Of a stretch of 64,000 bases of DNA, positions 43,611 through 52,226 are shown piece by piece (positions within the stretch are counted from its first letter, which is position 1; each line of letters opens with the position of its first letter). The DNA is from GWE2-42-39 sp963668595 (GTDB lineage: Bacteria; Bacteroidota; Bacteroidia; Bacteroidales; Prolixibacteraceae). The notes under the pieces are model-generated. The model did no database searches and was not told the origin of the DNA. It was given only the letters and a program-made list of their open reading frames with translations. The stretch is from the NCBI GenBank assembly GCA_963668595.1, contig OY764876.1, forward strand, positions 2,046,001 through 2,110,000. Reading direction: 5' to 3'. Made by a program: the position numbers and the translations under genes.

Positions 43611-46600
43611 CTAGAAAGTTATATCCATGCCGAGCATCACTGACTTAATAGGAGGATATTTACATCCGTTGGAAGTCGATAACTCCGGATCCCACAATTC
43701 GAATTTCGAGAAAGTCAGCAAGTTGTTTCCATTCAAATAAAAACGACAAGCTTTAATCAGGTTTTTGCGAACTGATTTAGGCAAACTGTACCCAATCTCA
43801 ATCTGTTTCAATCGTAAAAAGCTCATGTCTTTTTTCCACCATGTTGAATTCGCATTGTTATTGTAGTTGGTTGCATACGACAAGCGAGGCCAGAATACAT
43901 CTTCCGAAGGATTTTCTTCAGTCCAGCGATCGGTATAATTGGTGAAAATATTTCCCTGAATTCCTTGTCCTGAACCTGGAATAAAATAGGTACTCTCGTC
44001 GCCAATAAAGCGATAAGTATCTCCCAAGCCCTGAAAGAAGACGCTGAAATCAAATCCATGAAAAGCAATGTTGCCACCAAAACCATATACCCAACGTGGA
44101 TCGTTTGTCCCCCCCACATAACCTTTATCTTTGGTGTTAATGGCTCCGTCGTCATTCCAGTCGAGCAATTTAACATCACCCGGACGCACTGTTGTCAATT
44201 CATTCTGCGGTAATTCGGGCAACAGATTTCCATCGATATCAAAATCTTCAGCAGTGTACAAACCAAGTGCTTTGTATCCATACAATTCATTAATCGAATG
44301 ACCTGTTATATCCTGATGAGTTCCTTTTTTTCCAATAGGTACGTCATATTCAATAATTTCATTCTTCGCATAAGTCATGTTGGCAAAGAAAGTAAGATCA
44401 ACCTGATTTACTTTTTTATTGAATGAAACAGCGATCTCTCCTCCCCTATTTTTCACTTTTCCGAAGTTGGCATACGGTGTTGACAATAATCCGGACTGAG
44501 TTGGGATTGTTTGACGTTGCATGAAAATATTCTTCCGGTATTCGCTAAATAGATCAAGCTGCACCTTCAAACATTCGTAAAGACCAATTTCCATCCCCAG
44601 GTTTTTCTTCGTTACAGTTTCCCATGTCAGGTTATTCACTCCAATTTCGCCTTCAGTAACTCCGTCCAATCTATAATTTGCAGTATTACCCCAGAAATAT
44701 TCCCCATTCTTCGCATTCATAGTTGTCAGGTAGGCAAAACGACGATCCGAACCAATCTGGTCATTCCCTGCTTGTCCCCACGAAACACGAAGTTTCAGGA
44801 AATCGATATCTTGTTTCATTCCGGCCCAGAAATTCTCTTCGGAAACCAACCACCCCAAAGCTACTGAGGGGAAAAAGCCAAAACGTTTTCCCTTAGCAAA
44901 GTTTTCGGAACCGTTGTATCCGAAATTGAATTCGCCTACATATTTATTCCGGTACGAATAAGCGGCACGACCGGCAAGTCCCTGATTACGGTAAGATTGA
45001 ATACCTCCATCGTCAAAACTACGCTGATTGTACAATAACAAGGCATTCACATTGTGATCTTTATTAAAAGTACGATCGTAATTCATCACCCATTCCAGAT
45101 AAGTCTGATTATTGCCGTAATCACTATCTTCTTCATAATTAAGAAATTCAGAACCTGAGCTGGTTAATGTAAGACGTAAATTGCCTTCGTCGTCACGCGT
45201 GGTTGCCGGCGAATAATACGATGGCGATTTAGATCGTTTCAATATACTCAAACTGTAGTTGTCAAACGAGAAAGTTACTTTCGAACTCAAGCCCGGGGTA
45301 ATAAAATCAAGCTTCTGATCCACCGCAAAGAGCGATTCAATTTTACTGCTCGTATTTACATGATAGCCATACTGCGTAAGGTATGCCCACGGATTTACAC
45401 GTTCGCTTCGAACTGGTATTTTTCCATCGGCATAAATTGCGGGATGTACCATAGGAGGTGTCTGGAATGCATAATCCCAGGTAGTTGAAGTAGAATTTGC
45501 TTGTTTGTGCAGTTTCTGTAAATATCCCCCGGCACTGAAACGCATGGTTGTGGTTGAAGTCACATTGAGGTCAACATTTGCACGCAAGTTGAATCGGGTA
45601 AGACCAGTGCTTGTATCGTATGTCAGCGATTCGTCCCGTTTCATGATACCATCTTCGTAGTAAACAGCTCCGGTCAGGTTATAACGAAGCATATCCGTTC
45701 CACCATTCACATTCATATTTGCACGAGTATTGTATGCCGCGTCCTTCGAAATTGCTTTTACCCAGTCCACATCAGCATACAATTCAGGATCGTAACCAGA
45801 GCGAGTTTTGTCAATTGAACTTTGTTCGTAATACGGAACTTTATTTTCTTCGGCAGCCAAATCATTCAACAATTGCATGTGGTCGGCTGCATTAATAAAA
45901 TCAGGCAATTGTGTTGGCGCTGTTATTGAATGCTCAACACGGAAATTTATTTCCGGCTTCTGAATTTTACCACGTTTGGTGTTTACCAGGATAACTCCGT
46001 TTGCTCCGCGTACCCCGTACATGGCACTGGCTGCAGCATCTTTCAATATTGAAAACGATTCTATTTCGGAGATGTCAAGATCATCCAAAGTTCGCTGAAC
46101 CCCGTCAACCAATACAAGCGGCTTGGTATTTCCGGAGAAAGAAGAAATACCACGAATCCAAAAGTCTGATTGGTCGTATCCGGGTTCTCCCGAACGAGTT
46201 ACTGCAATCACCCCGGCCAGTTTTCCTGCCAGTGTGTTCGATATATTTTTTCGTGAACTTACTTGTAACTCTCCGGGATTGATATTCTGAATTGCACCTA
46301 CTACCGATGCTTTTTTCTGGGTTCCGAAACCCACCACCATCACTTCGTCCAGGTCAGTGGTTTCTTCTTGCATAACAACATTTGTTGCTTTTTCTGCAGG
46401 AATTTCCTGTGGAGTCATTCCAATAAATGAAAATACCAGAACCGATTTTTCAGGAGCTTCGAAACTATAAATACCGTTCATGTCAGAGATAGATCCGGTA
46501 GTAGTTCCTTTTACCACCACCGATACACCGGGTAGTGGAGCCCCTTTGTTATCCGTAATTTTTCCCGACACTTTTATTTTCTTCACCTGGTCGGCCATGC

Positions 46601-47000
46601 TCACATTTTCGGACGCATCTTTGTTATCGACCTGAGCTGGAAAAATGACAATCTGACGATCAAAAATATCGTACGTCAAATCAGTTCCAGCCAGCACTTC
46701 ATCCAAAATCTGGTCAACAGTAGAGTTGCTAAACCGAACTGTTTTCTTTTGATTAAGATTTACCTGATTGTCTTTGTAAACGATGATGAATTCGCTTTTC
46801 CGCTGAATTTCATCAAACACTTGTTTCAGAGAACTATTCTCCAGCCGGATCGATAATCTCGCATTTTGGGAATAAGATGCCCCGGCGAGCACGTTGGTTA
46901 TTCCCAGCAACAACAAGAATACAGTTAGTCTCATAACTTTAAATACATGTGCAAACTCACTCCTCGATGAGGAATGCGCACAAATTTTACATTTTTTCAT
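43611..47000 (-). CDS. SusC/RagA-family TonB-dependent outer-membrane transporter
   Basis: 1129 residues. The first 22 residues precede a normal signal peptide (MRLTVFLLLLGITNVLAGASY), so translation may really start at Met23 (46934); long starts are common in this family. Then come an STN domain (RLSIRLENSSLKQVFDEIQ), a carboxypeptidase-like domain (KVSGKITDNKGAPLPGVSVVVKG), TonB-box-like DEVMVVGFG, and a plug (LVLVDGVQRTLDDL, SFSILKDAAASAMYGVRGANG). A large barrel ends in a terminal Phe (MDITF). With the SusD and SusE genes downstream it forms a complete uptake complex. FecR and sigma genes lie upstream. Confidence 0.95.
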   Translation of the reverse strand: MKKCKICAHSSSRSEFAHVFKVMRLTVFLLLLGITNVLAGASYSQNARLSIRLENSSLKQVFDEIQRKSEFIIVYKDNQVNLNQKKTVRFSNSTVDQILDEVLAGTDLTYDIFDRQIVIFPAQVDNKDASENVSMADQVKKIKVSGKITDNKGAPLPGVSVVVKGTTTGSISDMNGIYSFEAPEKSVLVFSFIGMTPQEIPAEKATNVVMQEETTDLDEVMVVGFGTQKKASVVGAIQNINPGELQVSSRKNISNTLAGKLAGVIAVTRSGEPGYDQSDFWIRGISSFSGNTKPLVLVDGVQRTLDDLDISEIESFSILKDAAASAMYGVRGANGVILVNTKRGKIQKPEINFRVEHSITAPTQLPDFINAADHMQLLNDLAAEENKVPYYEQSSIDKTRSGYDPELYADVDWVKAISKDAAYNTRANMNVNGGTDMLRYNLTGAVYYEDGIMKRDESLTYDTSTGLTRFNLRANVDLNVTSTTTMRFSAGGYLQKLHKQANSTSTTWDYAFQTPPMVHPAIYADGKIPVRSERVNPWAYLTQYGYHVNTSSKIESLFAVDQKLDFITPGLSSKVTFSFDNYSLSILKRSKSPSYYSPATTRDDEGNLRLTLTSSGSEFLNYEEDSDYGNNQTYLEWVMNYDRTFNKDHNVNALLLYNQRSFDDGGIQSYRNQGLAGRAAYSYRNKYVGEFNFGYNGSENFAKGKRFGFFPSVALGWLVSEENFWAGMKQDIDFLKLRVSWGQAGNDQIGSDRRFAYLTTMNAKNGEYFWGNTANYRLDGVTEGEIGVNNLTWETVTKKNLGMEIGLYECLKVQLDLFSEYRKNIFMQRQTIPTQSGLLSTPYANFGKVKNRGGEIAVSFNKKVNQVDLTFFANMTYAKNEIIEYDVPIGKKGTHQDITGHSINELYGYKALGLYTAEDFDIDGNLLPELPQNELTTVRPGDVKLLDWNDDGAINTKDKGYVGGTNDPRWVYGFGGNIAFHGFDFSVFFQGLGDTYRFIGDESTYFIPGSGQGIQGNIFTNYTDRWTEENPSEDVFWPRLSYATNYNNNANSTWWKKDMSFLRLKQIEIGYSLPKSVRKNLIKACRFYLNGNNLLTFSKFELWDPELSTSNGCKYPPIKSVMLGMDITF

Positions 47001-47007
47001 AAATTTG
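47000..47007 (+). promoter_or_regulatory. Plus-strand -7 element in the susC leader (antisense)
   Basis: TAAATTTG, exact TAnnTTTG match, on the strand opposite susC and beginning at its start codon. It would start an RNA near 47013 that ends at the hairpin at 47055-47087. No clear -33 box. Confidence 0.4.
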
Positions 47008-47012
47008 GTCGT

Positions 47013-47088
47013 TTAATTAATGTTACTGATCTCGTAATGTTAATTTTCATCAGGCTTACTAACGCGGCAACGTTGGTAAGCTTTTTAC
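47013..47088 (+). ncRNA. Predicted cis-antisense small RNA in the susC leader (DonS-like position)
   Basis: A TAAATTTG promoter element (47000-47007) and an intrinsic terminator (47055-47087), both on the plus strand, delimit an RNA of about 75 bases. It is antisense to the untranslated leader of the minus-strand susC gene. Bacteroides carries cis-antisense RNAs of this kind in the leaders of susC homologues (DonS of the Don locus), where they repress the uptake operon. The prediction rests on the promoter and terminator only; no conserved RNA sequence was compared. Confidence 0.45.
47055..47087 (+). terminator. Plus-strand terminator inside the susC leader
   Basis: 11-pair stem GCTTACTAACG / CGTTGGTAAGC, six-base loop, then five T. 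The single T-G pair holds only when the plus strand is the RNA; on the minus strand it becomes an A-C mismatch and no T run follows. This points to a plus-strand transcript opposite susC. Confidence 0.65.
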
Positions 47089-47174
47089 TTTCTGCTAGTT
47101 AGTCTTTCATTCATTATTATTTTTCAATGTTAGTTCGTATATGGTTTGCATTTATTTAGGTTATTGCTGTTTGC

Positions 47175-48326
47175 TCATTTCGAATCGACAATTATTTTCC
47201 CTGATTCTTGCTGCACCGATAATGGCACCATCCTCGAAATAACAGCCAGCACTTCTTCCGGAGATCCCTTTAAGTCAAGATTTCCGGTAAAAGTTTCAAG
47301 TTCCAGAGTTTTATCTGCCAGTTTTATATCAATGTTGTAATAGCGCGACAGTTTCCGCAAAATGTCAATCATTTTCTCGCTATGAAGTGAAAGAAATCCA
47401 TTTCGCCACGATAAATAATCCTCCGGATTTACTTGGGTCGAAGTAAATGTTCCTTTTTCAGGATTGTAAACGGCTAAAGTTCCCGGCGACATATCCAATG
47501 TTTTTCCTGATAGAAGAGCCTTCTCTTCAACTATCTCAATGTGTCCCCGTTCGAGAACTGCACTCGATCGATCGTCGTCGGCATAAGCAGTAACATTAAA
47601 AACAGTTCCCAAAACCCGGATTGAAAAATCGTTTGTTTTCACATAAAAACTCGATTTTTCGAGATGAGTTACGTCAAAAACTGCTTCTCCTTGCAGAAAA
47701 ACTTCTCGCTTGGCTGTTTTAAATGAAGCCGGAAAGACAAATTTTGTTCCCGAATTCAACCATACCTTAGTTCCATCGCTTAATACAATTTGCGAACGCT
47801 TTCCGTACGGAACAACGATGGTATTAAAAACTGGCTTTAGTGAATCACTCACCGCCTCAACTTCCCGATTCTGGTTGATTCGAATGTTGCGTTCATCGGG
47901 TTGGCAATCGATATTCGAGTTTTCTTCAGCGATAGAAATTTTCTTTTTATCACCCAGAATCAACAATGTATTATTCTCTCCCTCCGATATTTCGAGCGAA
48001 TTTACATAAGCCATCATTTCCGAATCGGCTTTCTCTCTTGCAACCCAAATTGTTGTTAAAATTCCTATAAGTAAAACAGCTGCAGCCGCCCATCTTGACC
48101 AGTGCATCTTCCTGTTTTTTCCAGGAAGCGATCTTTCCAAACGATTCCGTAGTTGCAGTTTATCCTTTTCATTCATCGGAGCAGGTTGTAAGGCTCCGAT
48201 AAAGTTCAGAATACGGGCATCTGGCTCTTCTTCTTGTAAGCCCGGGTTGTCTGTATTGTCCGAAGAAGTATTGTTTTTATTTAAAAATTCATCTTCAAAA
48301 AAATCACCTGTCTCTTGTTGATCCAT
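47175..48326 (-). CDS. FecR-family anti-sigma factor
   Basis: 383 residues. The cytoplasmic N-terminal part is about 80 residues and acidic at its start; a membrane helix lies near 84-101 (WAAAAVLLIGILTTIWV). The FecR domain has VPYGKRSQIVLSDGTKVWLNSGTKFVFPASF and GEAVFDVTHLEKSSFYVKTND. The DUF4974-type C-terminus has FLSLHSEKMIDILRKLSRYYNIDI. It links the SusC with STN domain encoded 174 bases downstream to the sigma factor upstream. It shares the FecR core with the anti-sigma factor of the first locus, but its N-terminus differs. Confidence 0.93.
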   Translation of the reverse strand: MDQQETGDFFEDEFLNKNNTSSDNTDNPGLQEEEPDARILNFIGALQPAPMNEKDKLQLRNRLERSLPGKNRKMHWSRWAAAAVLLIGILTTIWVAREKADSEMMAYVNSLEISEGENNTLLILGDKKKISIAEENSNIDCQPDERNIRINQNREVEAVSDSLKPVFNTIVVPYGKRSQIVLSDGTKVWLNSGTKFVFPASFKTAKREVFLQGEAVFDVTHLEKSSFYVKTNDFSIRVLGTVFNVTAYADDDRSSAVLERGHIEIVEEKALLSGKTLDMSPGTLAVYNPEKGTFTSTQVNPEDYLSWRNGFLSLHSEKMIDILRKLSRYYNIDIKLADKTLELETFTGNLDLKGSPEEVLAVISRMVPLSVQQESGKIIVDSK

Positions 48327-48511
48327 ATTTTGCTTGTTACAAACAATTCATTTTATGCTTCTCTGTCTATTCGAAAAGAAGCCCTTTACCATTTAGAGAC
48401 TGAAAAATATCGGGCATAGACTAAAAAAAAATACTTTTTCAGCATAAATCATGCATTCCTATATACATCAATCACTTACAACAACAAAAAAACAATCGAG
48501 GTGGAGAAATA

Positions 48512-49135
48512 TTACCTGATCTTTCGGAACAAAAACGAAAGAAGGTGAATCGAATGTGATGAATTCTGCAATGAATTGCGAAGAATTTTTATCGATCGGT
48601 AAACCATTGTCCGTACCGATTCAACAGATATTTGAAACAAATTGGCAATCTCGGGATACGAAAGTTCCTGATTGAAGCGGAGAAAAAGAATTTTTTGCTG
48701 ATGCTCGCTCAACTCCTCCCAGGCTTTCATGAGCAATCGGTTATTTTCGTCCGATTCTTCTTGCTGAATTAAGGTAAACTCGAAAGCCGGACTTTCTTCC
48801 TGATCTTCCAGCAAAGACATAGGAGAATCGCTCAACACAGAAACGTCTCGTTTTTTTTGTTCTTTAATAATCTTTCGTTTTAGCGAGCTGTACAAATAAA
48901 AACGAATACTATGAATATCAGAAAGGTGCTCTCTGTACTTATATAAATCAAGGAATAAATCGTGAATACAGTCCTTCACAAATTCGCTGTCTTTCGAATA
49001 ATTTTTCCCAAACAGAAATAGTACATCCACATAATCGTCATATAAGCGTAAAAAAGCTTCCGGCTCTCCTTTTCTAAAATCCATCCACAGGGATCGATCA
49101 TCGATATTTTGCACCGAATCAGATTTCTTTTTCAT
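48512..49135 (-). CDS. FecI-like ECF sigma factor (Bacteroidota type)
   Basis: 207 residues. Region 2: WMDFRKGEPEAFLRLYDDYVDVLFLFG, VKDCIHDLFLDLY, IRFYLYSSLKRKIIKEQKK. Region 4: AWEELSEHQQKILFLRFNQELSYPEIANLFQISVESVRTMVYRSIK has its turn at SYPEIANLF. The C-terminus is 20 residues longer than that of the other FecI-like factor and basic. It should drive the second Sus locus. The 185-base gap to fecR holds no feature I can name. Confidence 0.93.
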   Translation of the reverse strand: MKKKSDSVQNIDDRSLWMDFRKGEPEAFLRLYDDYVDVLFLFGKNYSKDSEFVKDCIHDLFLDLYKYREHLSDIHSIRFYLYSSLKRKIIKEQKKRDVSVLSDSPMSLLEDQEESPAFEFTLIQQEESDENNRLLMKAWEELSEHQQKILFLRFNQELSYPEIANLFQISVESVRTMVYRSIKILRNSLQNSSHSIHLLSFLFRKIR

Positions 49136-49219
49136 GCAGAAGATTTAGCTAATTTACAGGTTCATTGTCAGTTCAGACACCACAAAAAAATCGAAAAAAG
49201 GAATCTTTTCGTTCCAATC

Positions 49220-49244
49220 CTTTGTCTTCCAATGGAGGACAAAG
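49220..49244. repeat. Tight stem-loop in intergenic region
   Basis: CTTTGTCTTCC and GGAGGACAAAG pair over 11 positions (one G-T pair) with a 3-base loop. It has no T run on either side, so a terminator is unlikely; it may be an operator or RNA structure. Confidence 0.45.
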
Positions 49245-49385
49245 TTAGAATTTCCCTTCCTTTTACAATGTGATGAAAATACACATATTTCACACAAATC
49301 GGAATATGTTCATACTTTTTCATCGGCAATCAGACTAAACCCAAGCAATCTTATTGAAACAATTTCTTTTTTCTTTAATTTTAGT

Positions 49386-49392
49386 TGTAACC
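49386..49392 (+). promoter_or_regulatory. Possible ECF-type -35 element of the DUF6249/sigma operon
   Basis: TGTAACC is identical to the -35 of the self-type promoter at 12.4 kb. Sixteen bases after TGTAAC the sequence is GATC, a weak match to CGTC. It lies 49 bases before the first gene. Confidence 0.35.
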
Positions 49393-49440
49393 TTTTTTTT
49401 CAAAACAGATCAAAAGAGCAAAATTTAAAACACATACATT

Positions 49441-49794
49441 ATGGAAGAATTAGCAATGATGCTTGTATGGCTAGGTTTTTTTGCCGCAATATTTTTTGGT
49501 TGGTATTATTATTTGCAGGCACGCAACAAAGAGCGAATGGCATTGATAGAAAAAGATGCTGACATCACCGAAATTTATAAAAAGAGAGAATACCGCTTTT
49601 ATTTTCCCTGGCTAAAATTGGGGATGATTGTCACAGGAATAGGTTTCGGACTTCTTGTCGCTATTTTCTTAATTCCTTTCATGCGTTCTCAATACAACAC
49701 GCCAGAAGAAATTATAATTTCAGCATTAATGCTCTTGTTTGGAGGAGGAAGCCTGATTATTTCCTACTTTATTGAAAGACCTAAAAACCGTTAA
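49441..49794 (+). CDS. DUF6249-type small membrane protein
   Basis: 117 residues with three membrane helices: near 5-24 (AMMLVWLGFFAAIFFGWYYY), 57-76 (GMIVTGIGFGLLVAIFLIPF) and 91-111 (ISALMLLFGGGSLIISYFI). The basic segment ARNKERMALIEKDADITEIYKKRE between the first two is the most recognisable part of the DUF6249 family, found beside ECF sigma genes in Bacteroidota. It is the first gene of an operon with a sigma gene 8 bases later. Its function is unknown; a role in sensing or anchoring for the sigma system is inference. Confidence 0.75.
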   Translation: MEELAMMLVWLGFFAAIFFGWYYYLQARNKERMALIEKDADITEIYKKREYRFYFPWLKLGMIVTGIGFGLLVAIFLIPFMRSQYNTPEEIIISALMLLFGGGSLIISYFIERPKNR

Positions 49795-49802
49795 CAGCTC
49801 GA

Positions 49803-50363
49803 ATGGATTCGGTTTATATTCAGAATATACTGAACGGTAATACAGAAGATTTCAGGTTTTTGATACGCAAGTACAAGGACCTGGCATTTTCTGTTGCCAT
49901 TTCCGTGGTAAAAAATGAATTCGATGCGGAAGAAGTGGTGCAGGAAGCATTTATTAAAACATTCCGTAATTTGAAAACATTTCGCGGCCAATCTGAATTT
50001 AAAACCTGGTTCTACCGAATTGTCATCAACGAAGCATTCAAATTTATACAGAAGAGTAAAAAAGAATGGCTGATCCATACCGATCAAGCTTTGCCTGATA
50101 TAGAAGATCTTCCCGATACGTTCCGGGGAATGAGTGCAGAAGAACAGAAAACAATCGTCACCGAATCGCTGCTGCAAATCCCTCCCAAAGAGAGCCTTTT
50201 GCTAAAGCTTTTTTACCTGGAAGAAAACAGTATCAGCGAAATAAGCAACATGACAGGCTGGTCGGAATCCAATAGTAAAGTAATATTGCATCGGGCACGC
50301 AAACATTTACTGGAGGTGGTAACCCGCAAAATGAAAACGGAATTAAAACTGAATCAATGTTGA
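49803..50363 (+). CDS. ECF RNA polymerase sigma factor
   Basis: 186 residues. Region 2: FLIRKYKDLAFSVAISVVK, DAEEVVQEAFIKTFRNL, FKTWFYRIVINEAFKFIQK. Region 4: LLQIPPKESLLLKLFYLEENSISEISNMTGWSESNSKVILHRARKHL, with the helix-turn-helix around SISEISNMTGWSES. It is closer to the sigma factor at 12 kb than to the two FecI-like factors. Its stop overlaps the start of the next gene by 7 bases. The upstream partner is the DUF6249 protein and the downstream one a putative anti-sigma factor. Confidence 0.94.
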   Translation: MDSVYIQNILNGNTEDFRFLIRKYKDLAFSVAISVVKNEFDAEEVVQEAFIKTFRNLKTFRGQSEFKTWFYRIVINEAFKFIQKSKKEWLIHTDQALPDIEDLPDTFRGMSAEEQKTIVTESLLQIPPKESLLLKLFYLEENSISEISNMTGWSESNSKVILHRARKHLLEVVTRKMKTELKLNQC

Positions 50364-50704
50364 ACCACGAACAAGAAGAAAAAATCATCAGCGAACTGAT
50401 GAAACATTCGGCAGAAGAAATGCCTTTTGCCGATTTCGAAGATCGGATGATGAATCGTATTCATGAAGAAACCAGTCGCTCCGGTTCGTTTCTGAAACAG
50501 GTAAAATTGTCCTGGTTCTTTTTCATCATCGGCACTGGTTTTGGATTATTGCTCAGCATGATCGCCTCTCAATCGAATGTACTCATTTATGGAATTCCCA
50601 TTCAGCGATTTGTGCTGCTTGCCCAAATTATATTTGCCATACTGCTTCTAACTCAATTCGACAAATTGCTCCAACTTACCCGAAAAAAAGATTCAGATCG
50701 CTGA
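50357..50704 (+). CDS. Small membrane protein, putative anti-sigma factor
   Basis: 115 residues. The N-terminal ~50 residues are soluble and acidic (MLNHEQEEKIISELMKHSAEEMPFADFEDRMM is divided by MPF). Two membrane helices follow, near 51-68 (FFFIIGTGFGLLLSMIA) and 80-100 (FVLLAQIIFAILLLTQF), then a basic tail. The gene overlaps the sigma gene by 7 bases. Topology and coupling match the protein next to the sigma factor at 11.4 kb. No zinc motif is present, so the anti-sigma role is inferred from context. Confidence 0.6.
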   Translation: MLNHEQEEKIISELMKHSAEEMPFADFEDRMMNRIHEETSRSGSFLKQVKLSWFFFIIGTGFGLLLSMIASQSNVLIYGIPIQRFVLLAQIIFAILLLTQFDKLLQLTRKKDSDR

Positions 50705-50712
50705 ACAACAAA

Positions 50713-50745
50713 AAAGCCCATTCTCAATTGAACGGGCTTTCTTCT
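50713..50745 (+). terminator. Terminator of the ECF operon
   Basis: AAAGCCC / GGGCTTT (7 bp), one mismatch, then TTC/GAA with a short loop, followed by a T-rich stretch. It lies between the converging sigma operon and gltD. Confidence 0.75.
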
Positions 50746-50763
50746 TGGAATTTTGGCTATATC

Positions 50764-52185
50764 TTAATTCTCGGATAAAAACTCATCGATATTAAATGCG
50801 GCCACTTTTCCGGCCTGAATAGCACGAACAACCAGGCTTGCGCCACTTTCCACATCGCCTGCTGCAAATATTTTCGCATTGGATGTTTGTTTTTGGGCAT
50901 TCACTTTCACGTTGCCACGCGCATCATATTCCAGTTCCAGAGCATCCAGCAATCCGTTGTGTACTGGCTGAGTAAATCCCATTGAAAGTAACACCAAATC
51001 AACATCAACCAGTTGGTTCGAACCTTCAACTTCTGCCATTACCCAACGTCCCTGTGCATCTTTGCTCCATTCAACTTCCACCAGTTCGGCTTGTTTTACC
51101 GCTCCGTTTTCGCCAATCAACCGTTTGGTTGACAAACTCCAGCGACGCTCACAACCTTCGAGGTGAGAACTTGATGTGCGCAATGTATTGGGCCAGTATG
51201 GCCATGGATTATTTTCTTCGCGATCAACCGAAGGTTTCGGCATAATTTCAATCTGCATCACCCCTTTGGCTTTCTGACGGATCGATGTTCCAACGCAGTC
51301 AGAACCAGTATCTCCACCACCAATCACCAGCACATTTTTTCCTTCAGCAAGAATACGTTCGCCAGCAATTTTTTCGCCAGCAATGGTTTTGTTTTGCTGA
51401 GACAAGAAATCCATTGCGAAGTGAACTCCTTTCAAATCACGACCTTCCACCGGCAAATCGCGTGGCTGTTCTGCTCCGTTTGCTAACAGGATTGCATCGA
51501 ATTCATTGAGCAGTTCATCTTTGGTTACATCCACTCCAACGGTCACATTGGTACGGAATACAATGCCTTCGGCTGCAAATAATTCAGCACGACGATCGAT
51601 TACATTTTTACTCAGTTTGAAGTCGGGAATACCGTAGCGCAGCAAACCTCCCACGGTATTATTTTTTTCGAAAACAGTAACCGAGTGCCCAGCCTGGTTC
51701 AATAAATCGGCTGCCGACAATCCGGCAGGTCCCGAACCAACTACGGCAATTTTCTTTCCGGTACGTTCCTGTGGAATCCGTGGTTGAACATGTCCCAAAT
51801 CGAAAGCATGTTCTACGGTAGAACACTCGTTTTCGCGAATGGTTACACCTTCTTTGTGAATTGCCAACACACACGATTTTTCGCAGGGAGCAGGACAAAT
51901 ACGTCCTGTAATCTCCGGAAAACTGTTGGTTGAATGCAACACATCGTAGGCATCGGTCCAGCGACCTAAAAATACCAGGTGCTGCCATTCCGGAATTTTA
52001 CTTCCCACCGGACATCCCCAGTGACAGAAAGGAACTCCGCAATCCATACAACGCGAAGCTTGTTCTATGCGGTCTTTTTCGTCGAGGGTTTGTTCTACCT
52101 CGCCGTAATCATATATTCTTTCTTTTACCGGACGATAGCCTGCTTCTTTGCGGCCAATCGTCATAAAAGCTTTTGGATTTCCCAT
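50764..52185 (-). CDS. gltD: Glutamate synthase small subunit
   Basis: 473 residues. The N-terminal [4Fe-4S] domain has CMDCGVPFCHWGCPVGSKIPEW and CPAPCEKSC. FAD domain: IAVVGSGPAGLSAADLLNQAG and GGLLRYGIPDFKL. NADPH domain: VLVIGGGDTGSDCVGTSIRQKA. The end motif is FAAGDVESGASLVVRAIQAGK. It feeds electrons from NADPH to the large subunit, completing the GOGAT reaction from glutamine and 2-oxoglutarate to two glutamates. It follows gltB with 41 bases between on the same strand, and its end faces the terminator of the sigma operon. Confidence 0.96.
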   Translation of the reverse strand: MGNPKAFMTIGRKEAGYRPVKERIYDYGEVEQTLDEKDRIEQASRCMDCGVPFCHWGCPVGSKIPEWQHLVFLGRWTDAYDVLHSTNSFPEITGRICPAPCEKSCVLAIHKEGVTIRENECSTVEHAFDLGHVQPRIPQERTGKKIAVVGSGPAGLSAADLLNQAGHSVTVFEKNNTVGGLLRYGIPDFKLSKNVIDRRAELFAAEGIVFRTNVTVGVDVTKDELLNEFDAILLANGAEQPRDLPVEGRDLKGVHFAMDFLSQQNKTIAGEKIAGERILAEGKNVLVIGGGDTGSDCVGTSIRQKAKGVMQIEIMPKPSVDREENNPWPYWPNTLRTSSSHLEGCERRWSLSTKRLIGENGAVKQAELVEVEWSKDAQGRWVMAEVEGSNQLVDVDLVLLSMGFTQPVHNGLLDALELEYDARGNVKVNAQKQTSNAKIFAAGDVESGASLVVRAIQAGKVAAFNIDEFLSEN

Positions 52186-52226
52186 GATAAATTTTCTTTT
52201 TAAAGGTTACTGAAAAACTGTTTCCG

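Larger units (their letters stand above)
49136..49440. other. Divergent intergenic region with stem-loop and ECF-type -35 element
   Basis: 305 bases between the minus-strand sigma gene and the plus-strand DUF6249 operon. It holds an 11-pair stem-loop (49220-49244) and TGTAACC at 49386-49392. Otherwise AT-rich with nothing else visible. Confidence 0.5.
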
